Assembly (NCBI RefSeq): GCF_003369915.1
Contig: NC_046677.1
Location: 5,518,001 to 5,582,000 of the forward strand
Length of the DNA: 64,000 nucleotides
Direction: 5' to 3'
From: Drosophila miranda
Taxonomy: Eukaryota; Arthropoda; Insecta; Diptera; Drosophilidae
The position numbers and the translations under genes were made by a program. The notes under the pieces are model-generated. The model had not been told where the DNA came from. It saw only the letters and a program-made list of their open reading frames with translations, and ran no database searches. Positions 1 through 8,519 of the stretch are shown one piece after another. The number at the start of each line of letters is the position of its first letter. Position 1 is the first letter of the stretch.

Positions 1-1065
1 GTATGGAAACAGGGTGTCTACTACTACAATCGGGGCTCCCTGCTGCTGGCCAAGGACAATGAGTTCTTTTTCGACCTGGAGAGCTTTCGTTTGACCTACG
101 GCGAGACCCGGAACATCATCGTAATGTATCAGCCACGAAAGGTGAGCATGGCCGTGGAACTGTGGTTCTTAAGCGTGGACCCCAGGATCTTCTGCAGCAA
201 CAAGGAGTCGCTGTTGGTCCGCTTACACGGCTGCTGTACCGCCCCAAAGGAATACAGGGCCAAGCTGAGGGAGCTTCGCTGCATTCCCATATGCAAGGCG
301 AACACCGAAGAAGTCAATCAATTGACCACAAGACTGGGCACAATATCGCCTTTGGTAGTGCCGCCGCCCGCCTGCTGTCCCTACGATCGGACTTTGGATG
401 AACGGGAGATCTTTAATGCCTTGAATCCGGGCCATCATTGCTGTCGTTTCGACGATCTGGAGGTGCTCAAGGGCCTGCACCAGCAACTGAAGAAGCCTCG
501 TGAACGACCATGGGATCTGCGCCTGGACACCATCAAGGAGTACATAATGCGCATCGAAACGTTGGAGGATCGCGAGAAGATCTTCATCCTGTACACGGAT
601 ATCCTGGTCAATATGCTGGAGCCGTCGTGCAGCCTGGACGACATCCGACAGATGGACACACAGAAGCAACGCTCGCGTTTCATCTACGTTCGCGGCGTCA
701 TCTGCAATGGCATCGAGGAGTGGGAGGATCTCATGTGCACCATCGAGGAATCGTTCTTTAAGCCAGAACTGCAGCGTTACTACATCACTCTCTTGCAGCA
801 GCTGCAGGAGGAGGAGGAGGGTGACGAGCCAGTTCAGGATCGGAGTACATTGACCACACTCTCACCCGCAGATCTGGAGAAACTGCTCGAAGTCTATGCC
901 GAAGAAGAGCTGGACGAGGAGAAGATCAAATCCATTGTGTTGTCAAAGCTCTATCATTCGAAGTACTTTCGGGACACCCTCTTTATACAGACCTACTCAC
1001 ATTTGTGCAACATAGCCGAGGATATTGTATCTGTCATCGAAAGCACAGATGTTGTACCAATATAG
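1..1065 (+). CDS. MYCBP-associated protein (MYCBPAP)-like, 3' part
   Basis: The frame is open from the first base of the window to a TAG at 1063-1065 (354 codons), so the 5' end lies outside. The first in-window ATG is internal and should not be used as the start. Residues about 1-80 look like the ASH/MSP-like beta fold of the MYCBPAP family: a YGETRNIIVMYQP strand (the family's 'PGET' turn), then WFLSVDP and a closing VRLHGCC. Residues about 130-200 follow the family's second conserved block (NPGHHC, then PWDLRLDTIKEYI and REKIFILYTDILV). The C-terminus is acidic and helical (QLQEEEEGDE, AEEELDEEKIK). MYCBPAP proteins bind c-Myc-binding protein AMY-1 and are linked to sperm/cilium biology; the role here is by family only. 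Codon use is typical of a conserved fly gene. The family call is from recall of motif pattern, not a search. Confidence 0.68.
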   Translation, partial: VWKQGVYYYNRGSLLLAKDNEFFFDLESFRLTYGETRNIIVMYQPRKVSMAVELWFLSVDPRIFCSNKESLLVRLHGCCTAPKEYRAKLRELRCIPICKANTEEVNQLTTRLGTISPLVVPPPACCPYDRTLDEREIFNALNPGHHCCRFDDLEVLKGLHQQLKKPRERPWDLRLDTIKEYIMRIETLEDREKIFILYTDILVNMLEPSCSLDDIRQMDTQKQRSRFIYVRGVICNGIEEWEDLMCTIEESFFKPELQRYYITLLQQLQEEEEGDEPVQDRSTLTTLSPADLEKLLEVYAEEELDEEKIKSIVLSKLYHSKYFRDTLFIQTYSHLCNIAEDIVSVIESTDVVPI

Positions 1066-1272
1066 AAACATAAAGCACCTTTTCCTTAATTAGTTTTTGG
1101 TTCTTTTTCTCGTTGATTTCTTAATTGAAAAGATGGCTACGAAAAATTCAAATAAACCAAAAGAAAAGTTGGAAAATGGCTCATATTTATAAATTCATAT
1201 GCAATTGCCATTTCTTTTGGCTTCGTGCCTTCGCTGAACGAAATTGCAACAAACATGCAAATATATAATTTT

Positions 1273-1278
1273 AATAAA
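1273..1278 (+). terminator. AATAAA poly(A) signal, MYCBPAP-like gene
   Basis: This is the first canonical AATAAA downstream of the stop at 1065, about 208 nt into the presumed 3' UTR. A CATAAA variant sits much closer, at 1069-1074, and could serve instead. Confidence 0.45.
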
Positions 1279-1603
1279 GTCCTGGAGAAGCCGCAAAGAC
1301 CGTCTGTCCCCCTCTCGTTCTGTCTGTTGCACTGCTTGCAAGCTGCTCATCAAAAATACCGAAAAAAAACAAGTAGGACAAAGGGTATCTTCGGGTAGCT
1401 TTTGCTGATCGGGGGTTTGAGGTTCGAATATTGATGGTTCTTCGTGGTTCGATGGTTCAAAGGTCGCAAGCTTTTGGGGTCGAACCTTTCCTTAAAAGAC
1501 CCATTTCGAGGGTATCAAAAAAAGTCGATACTTGCCGCACGGCAAGTCATTTGACAAGGTAAAAGTTGTCGTTGCTTTCGCAACGGTTGTTGTAGATGAG
1601 AGG

Positions 1604-1637
<34 letters not shown>

Positions 1638-2001
1638 GCGTGGTGCATGGGGTGTGACTGCCACGGCACTTGAGAAGCTCCGAAGTGCGGGCTGAAGGGG
1701 TGTTATGAAAAATGTGAAATATGAAATTTATGTTCCAACAAAATATTTTCCATGTAAATTCCGTGTTTGTGCTACTTTTTTGTTAGCCGTATCCGCCGTG
1801 TCGTCAATGAGCGCAATTTATATGCAATTTGTATGCCAAAGGAACACAAAGAAAGATGGAGAGATAGGGGAAAATTCTCTTAACAGTATCACCATTGTAT
1901 TGGATAATTTAATTATTAATTTTAATTCATTAATTGTACACAAAACATAGAATATAGAAACTATTGCACAGGAGGCTTCCGGAAGTTGGGGAACTTTTCA
2001 A
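1279..2001. other. Intergenic, (GA)n tract
   Basis: No supported gene. It holds a (GA)n microsatellite at about 1607-1634, a GAGA-factor-type sequence, flanked by G-rich sequence. The part nearest 2001 is the AT-rich 3' flank of the minus-strand secreted gene. A short open frame at 1705-1950 has low-complexity AT-rich codons and no family resemblance. Confidence 0.6.
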
Positions 2002-2279
2002 TCATTTACACTCTTGTCCCTCATCACTCTCATAACTTTCTTGAGAATCCTCTGGATTTGAAAAATATCCGCCCCCATAGTATGAAGGATATTCGGCCCC
2101 ATAGTATGAAGGATATCCGGCCCCATAGTATGAAGGATATCCGACCGAATAACCGTAGTACTGGGGAACGGCGAGAGCAGCGGCCATCAAAGCAAATAAT
2201 ACGATCTACAGGGTCCCGAAATGTCACATTAATATTCTGTACATTTTGACGGCTGTCGTCTACTCACCAAGAAATTCAT
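2002..2279 (-). CDS. Small secreted Tyr/Gly-repeat protein, 12-nt first exon
   Basis: Two exons on the minus strand: exon 1 is 2268-2279 (ATG plus three codons, MNFL), a 62-nt intron spans 2206-2267 (GTGAGT...CTGTAG), and exon 2 is 2205-2002. The spliced product is 71 aa. It starts with a clear signal peptide (MNFLIVLFALMAAALA), whose h-region is only complete after splicing. The mature part is three to four tandem copies of YPSYYGxx followed by an acidic tail (EDSQESYESDEGQECK). The downstream ATG inside exon 2 is not needed as a start. The signal peptide resembles that of the gene at 30324 (MKLLIILFCLMGTALA). The gene is head-to-head with the His-rich gene at 2661. Y/G-repeat secreted proteins occur among cuticle, chorion and antimicrobial proteins; I cannot choose between these. 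Confidence 0.8.
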
Positions 2280-2330
2280 TTTGGTTGATCTACAATTTGG
2301 AATTGAATTTCATTTGATAAATATGTTCGT

Positions 2331-2337
2331 ATTTATA
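2331..2337 (-). promoter_or_regulatory. TATA box of the minus-strand secreted gene
   Basis: On the minus strand this reads TATAAAT, 52 nt upstream of the ATG at 2279. Initiation about 30 nt downstream would leave a short leader, as in the three sibling genes. Confidence 0.65.
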
Positions 2338-2618
2338 GCAAAAATCACTGCACGGCTTGGAAATCAATGAAAAGATAAGAGTCTGCCTTTTGAACCGAAT
2401 TCTCACGAAGAGCTAAGCATGTACACAAAGACCTCTGATTCCAAGATCGACAAAGATCGCATCGGACTTCCCAGAAGTATTCTCTCACAAAACACAAATA
2501 TTCCTATTATAACCAGACTTTTATGGTTTCTAAGAATGCCATAAATCTGAACAGCCGATAAGCTTAGATTTCAACGAAAACAAATTTTAGAGTTCTTTGG
2601 AACCTATTTTGTTTTGTC
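2338..2618. promoter_or_regulatory. Shared divergent promoter with GATA and kappaB-like sites
   Basis: About 280 bp separates the two TATA boxes of a head-to-head gene pair. It contains GATAAG at 2374-2379 and 2557-2562 and a GGGAAGTCC (read on the minus strand) at 2464-2472. GATA plus kappaB-like sites is the usual combination in Drosophila fat-body and gut immune promoters. Site function is inferred from sequence only. The same combination recurs in the second divergent pair near 27.2 kb. Confidence 0.45.
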
Positions 2619-2626
2619 TATAAATA
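2619..2626 (+). promoter_or_regulatory. TATA box of the His-rich secreted gene
   Basis: TATAAATA lies 42 nt upstream of the ATG at 2661. It is followed by ACGAAG, close to the TATAAATACGAAC context of the divergent partner. Confidence 0.65.
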
Positions 2627-2660
2627 CGAAGCTCTAGCCAAAATTTCGTTAATAAGTGAC

Positions 2661-2995
2661 ATGAATTTATTGGTAAGTAGAGCTGAGGAGTTTGTAAAAT
2701 ACTTTAAGTATTCATTTGATTTCTCTTTAAACAGCACATTGTAATCATGGCCTTGATGGCAGTTGCAGTAGCATCCAAACATCATGGACGTCATGGTCAC
2801 CATCACCATAACCATTGCCGACAATATGGAAACGTACAATGCCGCTTCGGATATTACGATGAAAAAAATCTGGGAGGCGGTGGACAATATGATGGAGGAC
2901 TTCAGGCAGGTGATATCAGAGACACATCGGATACAATCCCTGATTTCGACGCCTATCTAAGCAAAATACAAAACACAAGCCCAAGTTTGTTTTAA
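2661..2995 (+). CDS. Small secreted His-rich protein with Cx7C and PDFDA motifs
   Basis: Exon 1 is 2661-2672 (MNLL), followed by a 62-nt intron at 2673-2734 (GTAAGT...AAACAG) and exon 2 at 2735-2995; the product is 90 aa. The signal peptide is MNLLHIVIMALMAVAVAS. It is followed by a His-rich stretch (HHGRHGHHHHNH), then a C-x7-C pair (CRQYGNVQC), a Gly-rich linker and a C-terminal IPDFDAYLSKIQ. The PDFDAxLxK motif recurs in the gene at 26655-27128 (VPDFDAALEKLRQ), and the Cx7C spacing recurs in the gene at 30324 (CQSRRTYQC). His clusters suggest metal binding or a pH-dependent membrane-active peptide, but this is inference. The ATG at 2747 used by a simple reading-frame call is internal; splicing supplies the true start. 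Confidence 0.82.
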
Positions 2996-3505
2996 GCAAA
3001 TACACATTATCTTCTATAAATAAGTATATTACCCTTTTTATGATTATTAAGAAATGTATAAGAAAGCACAAGCAATTCTTTTATTCACAATTCGTTCAGC
3101 AATCTGCTATTTTTATCAACACGTGTCTCACACAGACACAACAAATAGAGAGGGAGAAGACAAGGGCAGAAATTGCCAGCTTTCAACGGGAGAGCAATAA
3201 GGAAGAGAGCACACAAGCGAAGCATGGAGTGTGAGAGAAACGGAGAGTAGGGCAGGGAATATGAGTGAGTTTTAAGCCTGCTGCGCAATTACAGTTTCAC
3301 TCAAAAATCGTGGGTTCAAGAAAAACTGCTTGCGGTTTGTCAAGGGCGGGGCGAAGCAGTGGCAAAAGGAAATCCAAAGCGGCAAAATTAGCAGCGCACC
3401 GGACCCCTTCGTCTCTTGGGCTGAGTGGTTTCTTTTCGTGAGAAAATATAAGCGCGACGGGAGAGAGAATAAGGAAACATAAAAAACCTCAAATTTTCCA
3501 CTTAC
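2996..3505. other. Intergenic / possible intron of the unit starting near 3640
   Basis: No gene is supported on either strand. The left part is the 3' flank of the His-rich gene. The right part lies just downstream of a strong minus-strand splice donor at 3505 and could be the start of a minus-strand intron. Confidence 0.5.
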
Positions 3506-3645
3506 CTTTGCATTTTATTATCTGATTTTCACCTTTATTCCCGCACCGGAACACTATTTTTATTTTCCGAGTTTTCGCGCTTTTCCCGGTCTGAAAACGC
3601 GGAGCTGACTTCGGACGCGTGCTTTCTCGGGTCCGCGTTAGGATA
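3506..3645 (-). other. Candidate first exon of a minus-strand transcript
   Basis: Read on the minus strand, a leader with A-rich unstructured composition (GGGAATAAAGGTGAAAATC) ends in ATGCAAAG followed by GTAAGT at 3505-3500, a near-perfect donor, with an ATG 8 nt before the junction (ATG CAA AG|). Immediately upstream (about 3646-3653) is TATCGATA, a DRE. This looks like a housekeeping-type first exon with either a 5' UTR or a three-residue start. No matching acceptor exon is evident to the left in the window, so the rest would be beyond position 1 or in an unrecognised exon. The transcription start is estimated. Confidence 0.4.
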
Positions 3646-3925
3646 TTATATCGATACGGCTGATATTTTTATTTTCCATACGATATTGTCAGTGTGATAT
3701 TTTTGTCCACGATTATATCACAAATCGATATTTTGAGACCCAATTTCAAACCGAATATTACACAGCTTGATCTCAAATATTTAACATCTGGCATCTACAA
3801 TAAAATTAGTTGCTAAAAACAATTGCAAGCTGCTGTAAGCAAAAAAAAATCTTGAGTTTGAACTTTTGAATTTTTTCCGATATATCGATATATGGATATT
3901 TTATAATTGGTGCATTCGATATGGT
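3646..3925. promoter_or_regulatory. Cluster of CGATA/TATCGATA motifs
   Basis: At least six CGATA motifs on one or other strand lie within 280 bp: TATCGATA near 3648, ACGATATTG near 3682, ATCGATATTTTG near 3725, CGATATATCGATA near 3878-3892, and TTCGATATGG near 3918. TATCGATA is the DREF-binding DRE, and clustered CGATA is the BEAF-32 boundary-element signature. I infer a promoter/insulator for the minus-strand exon at 3506-3645. Confidence 0.45.
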
Positions 3926-6900
3926 GATATTTTTTAAGCAATTTACAGTCCTAGTCCGTTTGAAATACATGTATTGAGTATTATGAGTATGAGTGTCATG
4001 AGTATTAGTGCTCGCTCAAATTGTTCGCTCATTGGAAATTAGCTTGGATTCCGTGTTTCACTGACTCTCTGATGTTAAAAAGAGCGTGCAAATTTTTGCT
4101 TCAAGTTTTCTCCCACTCCTATGGCCAAATGTGAATGAAAGTTTATGCATGTGTTGGCCACTTGTTTGCAGAGGGGTGACTGAGAGGGTTAAGGTGCACT
4201 GCGCCTGCATGGGCGATCTTAGGTAAGTAGTCTCCCTCTCTCTCTCTCGTGTAATGCGTGACTAAATGCCCGAAATCTGTGCTTTTATTGGAATTTGATC
4301 CTTGCAAATCCTGCTGTTTGCTTGTTTTTTTAAGAAAAAAACGAAAACAGAAACGATGGAGTGGAAGATAAGCAAAAGCGAATGGCAATATTTTCAAAGA
4401 GAGAGCAGCTAGAGCGAGACCTACTAATACTCCTACGCATCACATCTGTTCCGCTCTCACGCGTTTATTTCTACCTTCTTTTTTGCTATATTTTCTCACG
4501 CATACACACACACCTTACAAGACATCACGCAACAGCACGAAAAAAACCGCGAGACAAAGTGGAAAGGGTGGTTGTTAACGAAAAAATGAGTTTGCAAAGC
4601 TTTCCGCAGATTGTTTTAATTGATCTGGTTGTTTCTGGAATTGTGTATTATGTGGGTCCTATTCTTGTCACACCCCAAGCAGTTTTTCTTGGATTTAACA
4701 CTTAAAAACCGCGATTTTTATATGAAATTGTAACTGCGTAGAAGAGCTGCATGCTGTCCTTCTCTTGCTCTTTCCACGCTTTGCTTTCGTGTCGCTCTCT
4801 CATTGGGATTCATCTCCCCCCTCTACCCATACCCATATGATGAGCGAACATTTTTGTGTGGCTTTGGCCCACTTGTTGATACAAAAATGAACGGTACAAG
4901 ATTATGAACGAAAGGTTTTCTGAATTTATGGTTTGTTTTACCACTAGAGGTATTGTTCAAGCCCTGCCTCAACAGATTATACCCTCTCAAATCATTATTA
5001 TAGACTCTTTAATTTTCACAGCATAGGCCACACCCAAACTTTTACCTAATAAAATTTGCAAAACTTTCTTCCTCTTTTTTTTTCTTTCTTTTTTTCAGGC
5101 TTCAACACTCAGGCTTAACCCTTTTATATTATTTTCCTTTTACTTTTTGGTACAAGTCAAAGTTCGTGCTGGCTGGGTTACATGTTCGAGGGTGCACCAT
5201 ATTCCTGTTCAAGTTCAAAAAATTTATTGTTTCAATAGGGCCAAACGACATATGCAACATTCCAGAGAGTTTCAACTAGCAAAAACCGATATAATAGAAA
5301 TTGAATTTCTATAAAAGTTTCGACAGCATGCAAAAGACAAAGTTTGTCCAGACTCGGGGGGGTCGAATCGGGTGGGGTATTGGATCACATACGCTGCCAC
5401 GCCCACCTTTCGACAGCCATCTGACTGAAGAGTTTGGCAAAAGAGTTAAGTAGCCAATCACCATGTCCTCCCATCACACCCGAAAACTATCTGAGAGATT
5501 CTCCTCTATCTCCTTTACTTTTATATGCTCCACGGGCTCCCCGAAGGGGGGCCGCTGTCAACACTTGGACTTCCGTTTTGGGGCGCTGCTGCTGCTGTCA
5601 GCAAAATGTCACCAGCATGCACATGGAATCGGTTTTCTTTTTTTCTCCCTTACTCTCCTTTCGTCCTGTATTTGATTGGGCTTGGGGTACAGAGATTGGC
5701 CTTTGCCAGACTCTTTCTGGCTGGCCGTGTGCGCCTCCTGCCATCCTGCCTGGTCAGGCAGCAGCAGTATTATTTGCTTTTATTTTTTGCAAGTCAATAG
5801 CTTTGGCTTTTAAATTTATCGACTGACGTTTGATGCGCTTCATTTAACTTGGAAACATTTTTCAACTCAAATTCTCCATCGCCTTCTCGTCCCTCGACTG
5901 CAGTTTTGGTTTGCAGGCGCTTTTTTTTTTTTAGAAAATACATGGCTAACATTTCTCGGCCCCTCTCAAGCCCACTCTCTCTCTCTCCCTCTCTCATTCT
6001 GTAAAAGTTTTGTACGTTGCATGGCAGATGTTAAGTGTCATTAAATTCTGTCGCACAATTGTTGCAGCTGCGAGCAGAAAGTTAAAAGTACAGTAGGGTA
6101 CAGTAAATGGAGGAGTGATTGCTGAAAAATTTACTGCCGAGAGAATTGTCTCTTTTGCACGAGTAAGACGGCTAAGACGCTCTTCGAGAGAGAGTTCTTT
6201 TATTTGGAGTATCCACTGTAGTTACAGCTACTTAAGTATTAATACATCAACAGTCTACAGATCCAGAAACGGCTCTGGATCTCCACTTATCCCATCCCCA
6301 ACAAGTGTGTCCAGCAGCCACAAGGAAACAAATCGTAGAGACAACTACAACGAGTACTAGTACTAGAGTCCTGGGCCTGTCTCGGCCATAAAGCAACAAT
6401 ACGAGTATTGCCCATACAAATACAAAAAAAAAGAGGGAAAGAAAAAAACTCAATGGGGCTACTTGAACCCAAGCCAAAAGGACAGAGAGAGGACTAGCCT
6501 GCAGGACACAGCTGCTGTCATCCATTTGGTTATCTGGCAATGCACTTCACAAAAATGCTCCGGCAATCGAGGGGTGGCTGGGGCGGGGTGCTCGGGGGCG
6601 TGGGGTTTAAGCCCGGGGTCTAAATGCAGTCAACTGCAAAAACATACACTGCTTCACGGTTATTTTGCTCTTTAGTTAGTTGCCATATTTTCCAATCCCT
6701 TTTTGCCTGGCCATCCTCCTTCGGCCCCCTCTTGCACCCTCTGTTTAGGGGGCGTGACCGACGCCCACTTAACAAATATCAACTAAAATGGCTTTATATA
6801 TTGTTGAGATAATAAAAATCCAACTGGGTTCTCTACACAACAGCATACAGGATCTAGGATGGTATCTCCTTTCACCCCCTCCCCCTCTCTCTCTGTGTAT

Positions 6901-7242
6901 GTGGAACGCTTTGATAGCCAAGGGATAAACGATAAGTAGAATGGAAAATAACTAGAAATAAAATTAAAACTACAAATGGACATAAAATCGTTTGAAGGTT
7001 GAATGAACCGGGGGTTTAATTGAGGAATAAAAGTGCAAAAAAAAACCATTAAAAGGATTAGAAGACAATTTCCATAAGAGCCCATATTTGGGGTGTATTA
7101 AGTGTAAGGTGAGGCATTACAGGTATTGCACTCGACATTATCCCATTTTCCTTCAACTTAAAATGCATTTGGGAGAGGCCACGGCGAACCTTAAATTGAG
7201 AGACCTTACTGAACGAAAGCAGCGCTGCCTGCGTGGGCGGCT
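3926..7242. other. Non-coding region
   Basis: No coding region could be supported. It consists of pyrimidine-rich and (CT)n/(GA)n-rich stretches (about 4235-4250, 5975-5996, 6884-6896), blocks of 'GCTCGCTC' sequence near 4010, and poly(T). A candidate plus-strand donor (CTTAG|GTAAGT) lies at 4220, preceded by an ATG at 4209 (ATG GGC GAT CTT AG|), but there is no supporting partner. The open frames at 4361-4705, 5434-5826 and 6247-6540 are low-complexity and not conserved-looking. Confidence 0.5.
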
Positions 7243-7410
7243 TATCTCTCTCTGCTTCGTTTCCCAAATGCTCGCTCATGCTCTCTCTCTCTTTGCTTCG
7301 TTTCCCAAATGCTCGCTCAAGCTCTCCCTCTCGGCTTTGCTGCCGAAATGCTCGCTCAAGCTCTCTCTCTCTCTCTCTCTCTGCTTCGCTTCCTAAATAC
7401 TCTCTCTGCT
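7243..7410. repeat. Tandem repeat, about 40-bp unit, 4 copies
   Basis: The unit is a CT-rich run, then GCTTCGTTTCCC, then AAATGCTCGCTCAAG. It repeats four times with decay; the third copy has GGCTTTGCTGCCG and the last loses its end. The array is largely pyrimidine on the + strand. Similar 'GCTCGCTC' wording occurs near 4010. Confidence 0.7.
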
Positions 7411-7645
7411 TCTCTTTCTAATTGTTCGGCCATCGCAAATTGCCATTATTTTCTGCTCGGCTCTCCTCTGGCAAAAAAAGGGTGAACAACGCTTCTGTTA
7501 TTTTTTTGGCCCTTATAATTTTGTTGTCGGAAATGTTTTTGGACATAAAACATCAATAATTCAACAAGTAACTAAACATTAAGAATGGATAACAATTAAT
7601 GCCCAGAGCCATCCCCGTTACGCATCATTTTGTCCACCTTAACCG

Positions 7646-8519
7646 CTATTCCGATAATGTTGCGTATATCAGGAAGACAATACCAAAGGTCAGGAGCCAA
7701 GGGAATACTTCAGATGCCACTGCGGGAAAACAAAAAAAACCTGATATCAGACCTATAAAAAGCATTGGATCCTTACCAAACCTTTTCAGGTATTTGCTTG
7801 CACCATGGCCTGTTGGCTTTTGTAATGAATTTATGTAGTTTTTGACTTTTAAGTCGAGCACAGCCTTGACCCTTGGCAGATGCTCTTTCTTCTTTATCTT
7901 CTTGTTCTTCTTGATCTTCTTGTTCTTTTTTTGTTCGCAACGATTGCGGTACATCGGGTGACGAATTAAAAACTTCCGAAGTTGAACTGCTTTATGCTGC
8001 TTGAAAAGTAAAATTCTGCCTTTAAGCTTTCGCTGCTGGATGGTCGCTTCGGGCTGTTCCTCTCTCTCCTGCGTCTGAACGTGGGGAGTATTCTCAAGGC
8101 CCAGGACCATGTCTGGGTCTGTGATATCTTCTGGCTGCTCTGGGGCTTTCAAAAACTTTGTCAGTCTGGGTGACGTCACTGCCAGCTTCTGTGACAGCTC
8201 GTACAGACCCTCCATGGACGACATGGAGGTACGCTCTTTCAAGTCAGGCAGCACTAGGACCGCCTTTAGATTGCGTTGTCGCAGGCTCGAGTCGTCACAG
8301 GGTGTGCTCACAATGCCCTCGGCTGTGAACTTTGACCTACTCGGACGGATCATGGTGGGACTGCGGTGGACTGGCATCAGCTGGGAGTGGCCTTGGAAGG
8401 AGCGACTGTACTTACGAATCGGCCATGAAGTTTGTGTTTTTGAACATTTCAATAAGGCGGTGTTCTGCTTCCGAATCATGGTCGTACGATAAAAATGTTT
8501 GGGTTTTATCATAGCTCAT
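7646..8519 (-). CDS. Three-exon protein with Lys-rich stretch and C-terminal tail anchor
   Basis: Exon 1 is 8519-8416, exon 2 is 8360-7777 and exon 3 is 7719-7646. Intron 1 (8361-8415, 55 nt) is GTAAGT...CGCAG with a CTGAT branch site. Intron 2 (7720-7776, 57 nt) is GTAAGG...CCCGCAG with CTGAT and a T-rich tract. The spliced product is 253 aa, starting MSYDKTQTFLSYDHD. Because intron 2 is a multiple of three, an unspliced frame also stays open and hides it; intron 1 hides the true N-terminus. The middle carries serine-rich and acidic segments, about residue 195 has a poly-basic KKNKKIKKNKKIKKK block, and the last 20 residues are hydrophobic (FPWLLTFGIVFLIYATLSE), a typical tail anchor for ER or mitochondrial outer membrane. 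I do not recognise the family. An Msp1-like extractase gene lies 14 kb away, but a link is only a thought. Confidence 0.75.
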
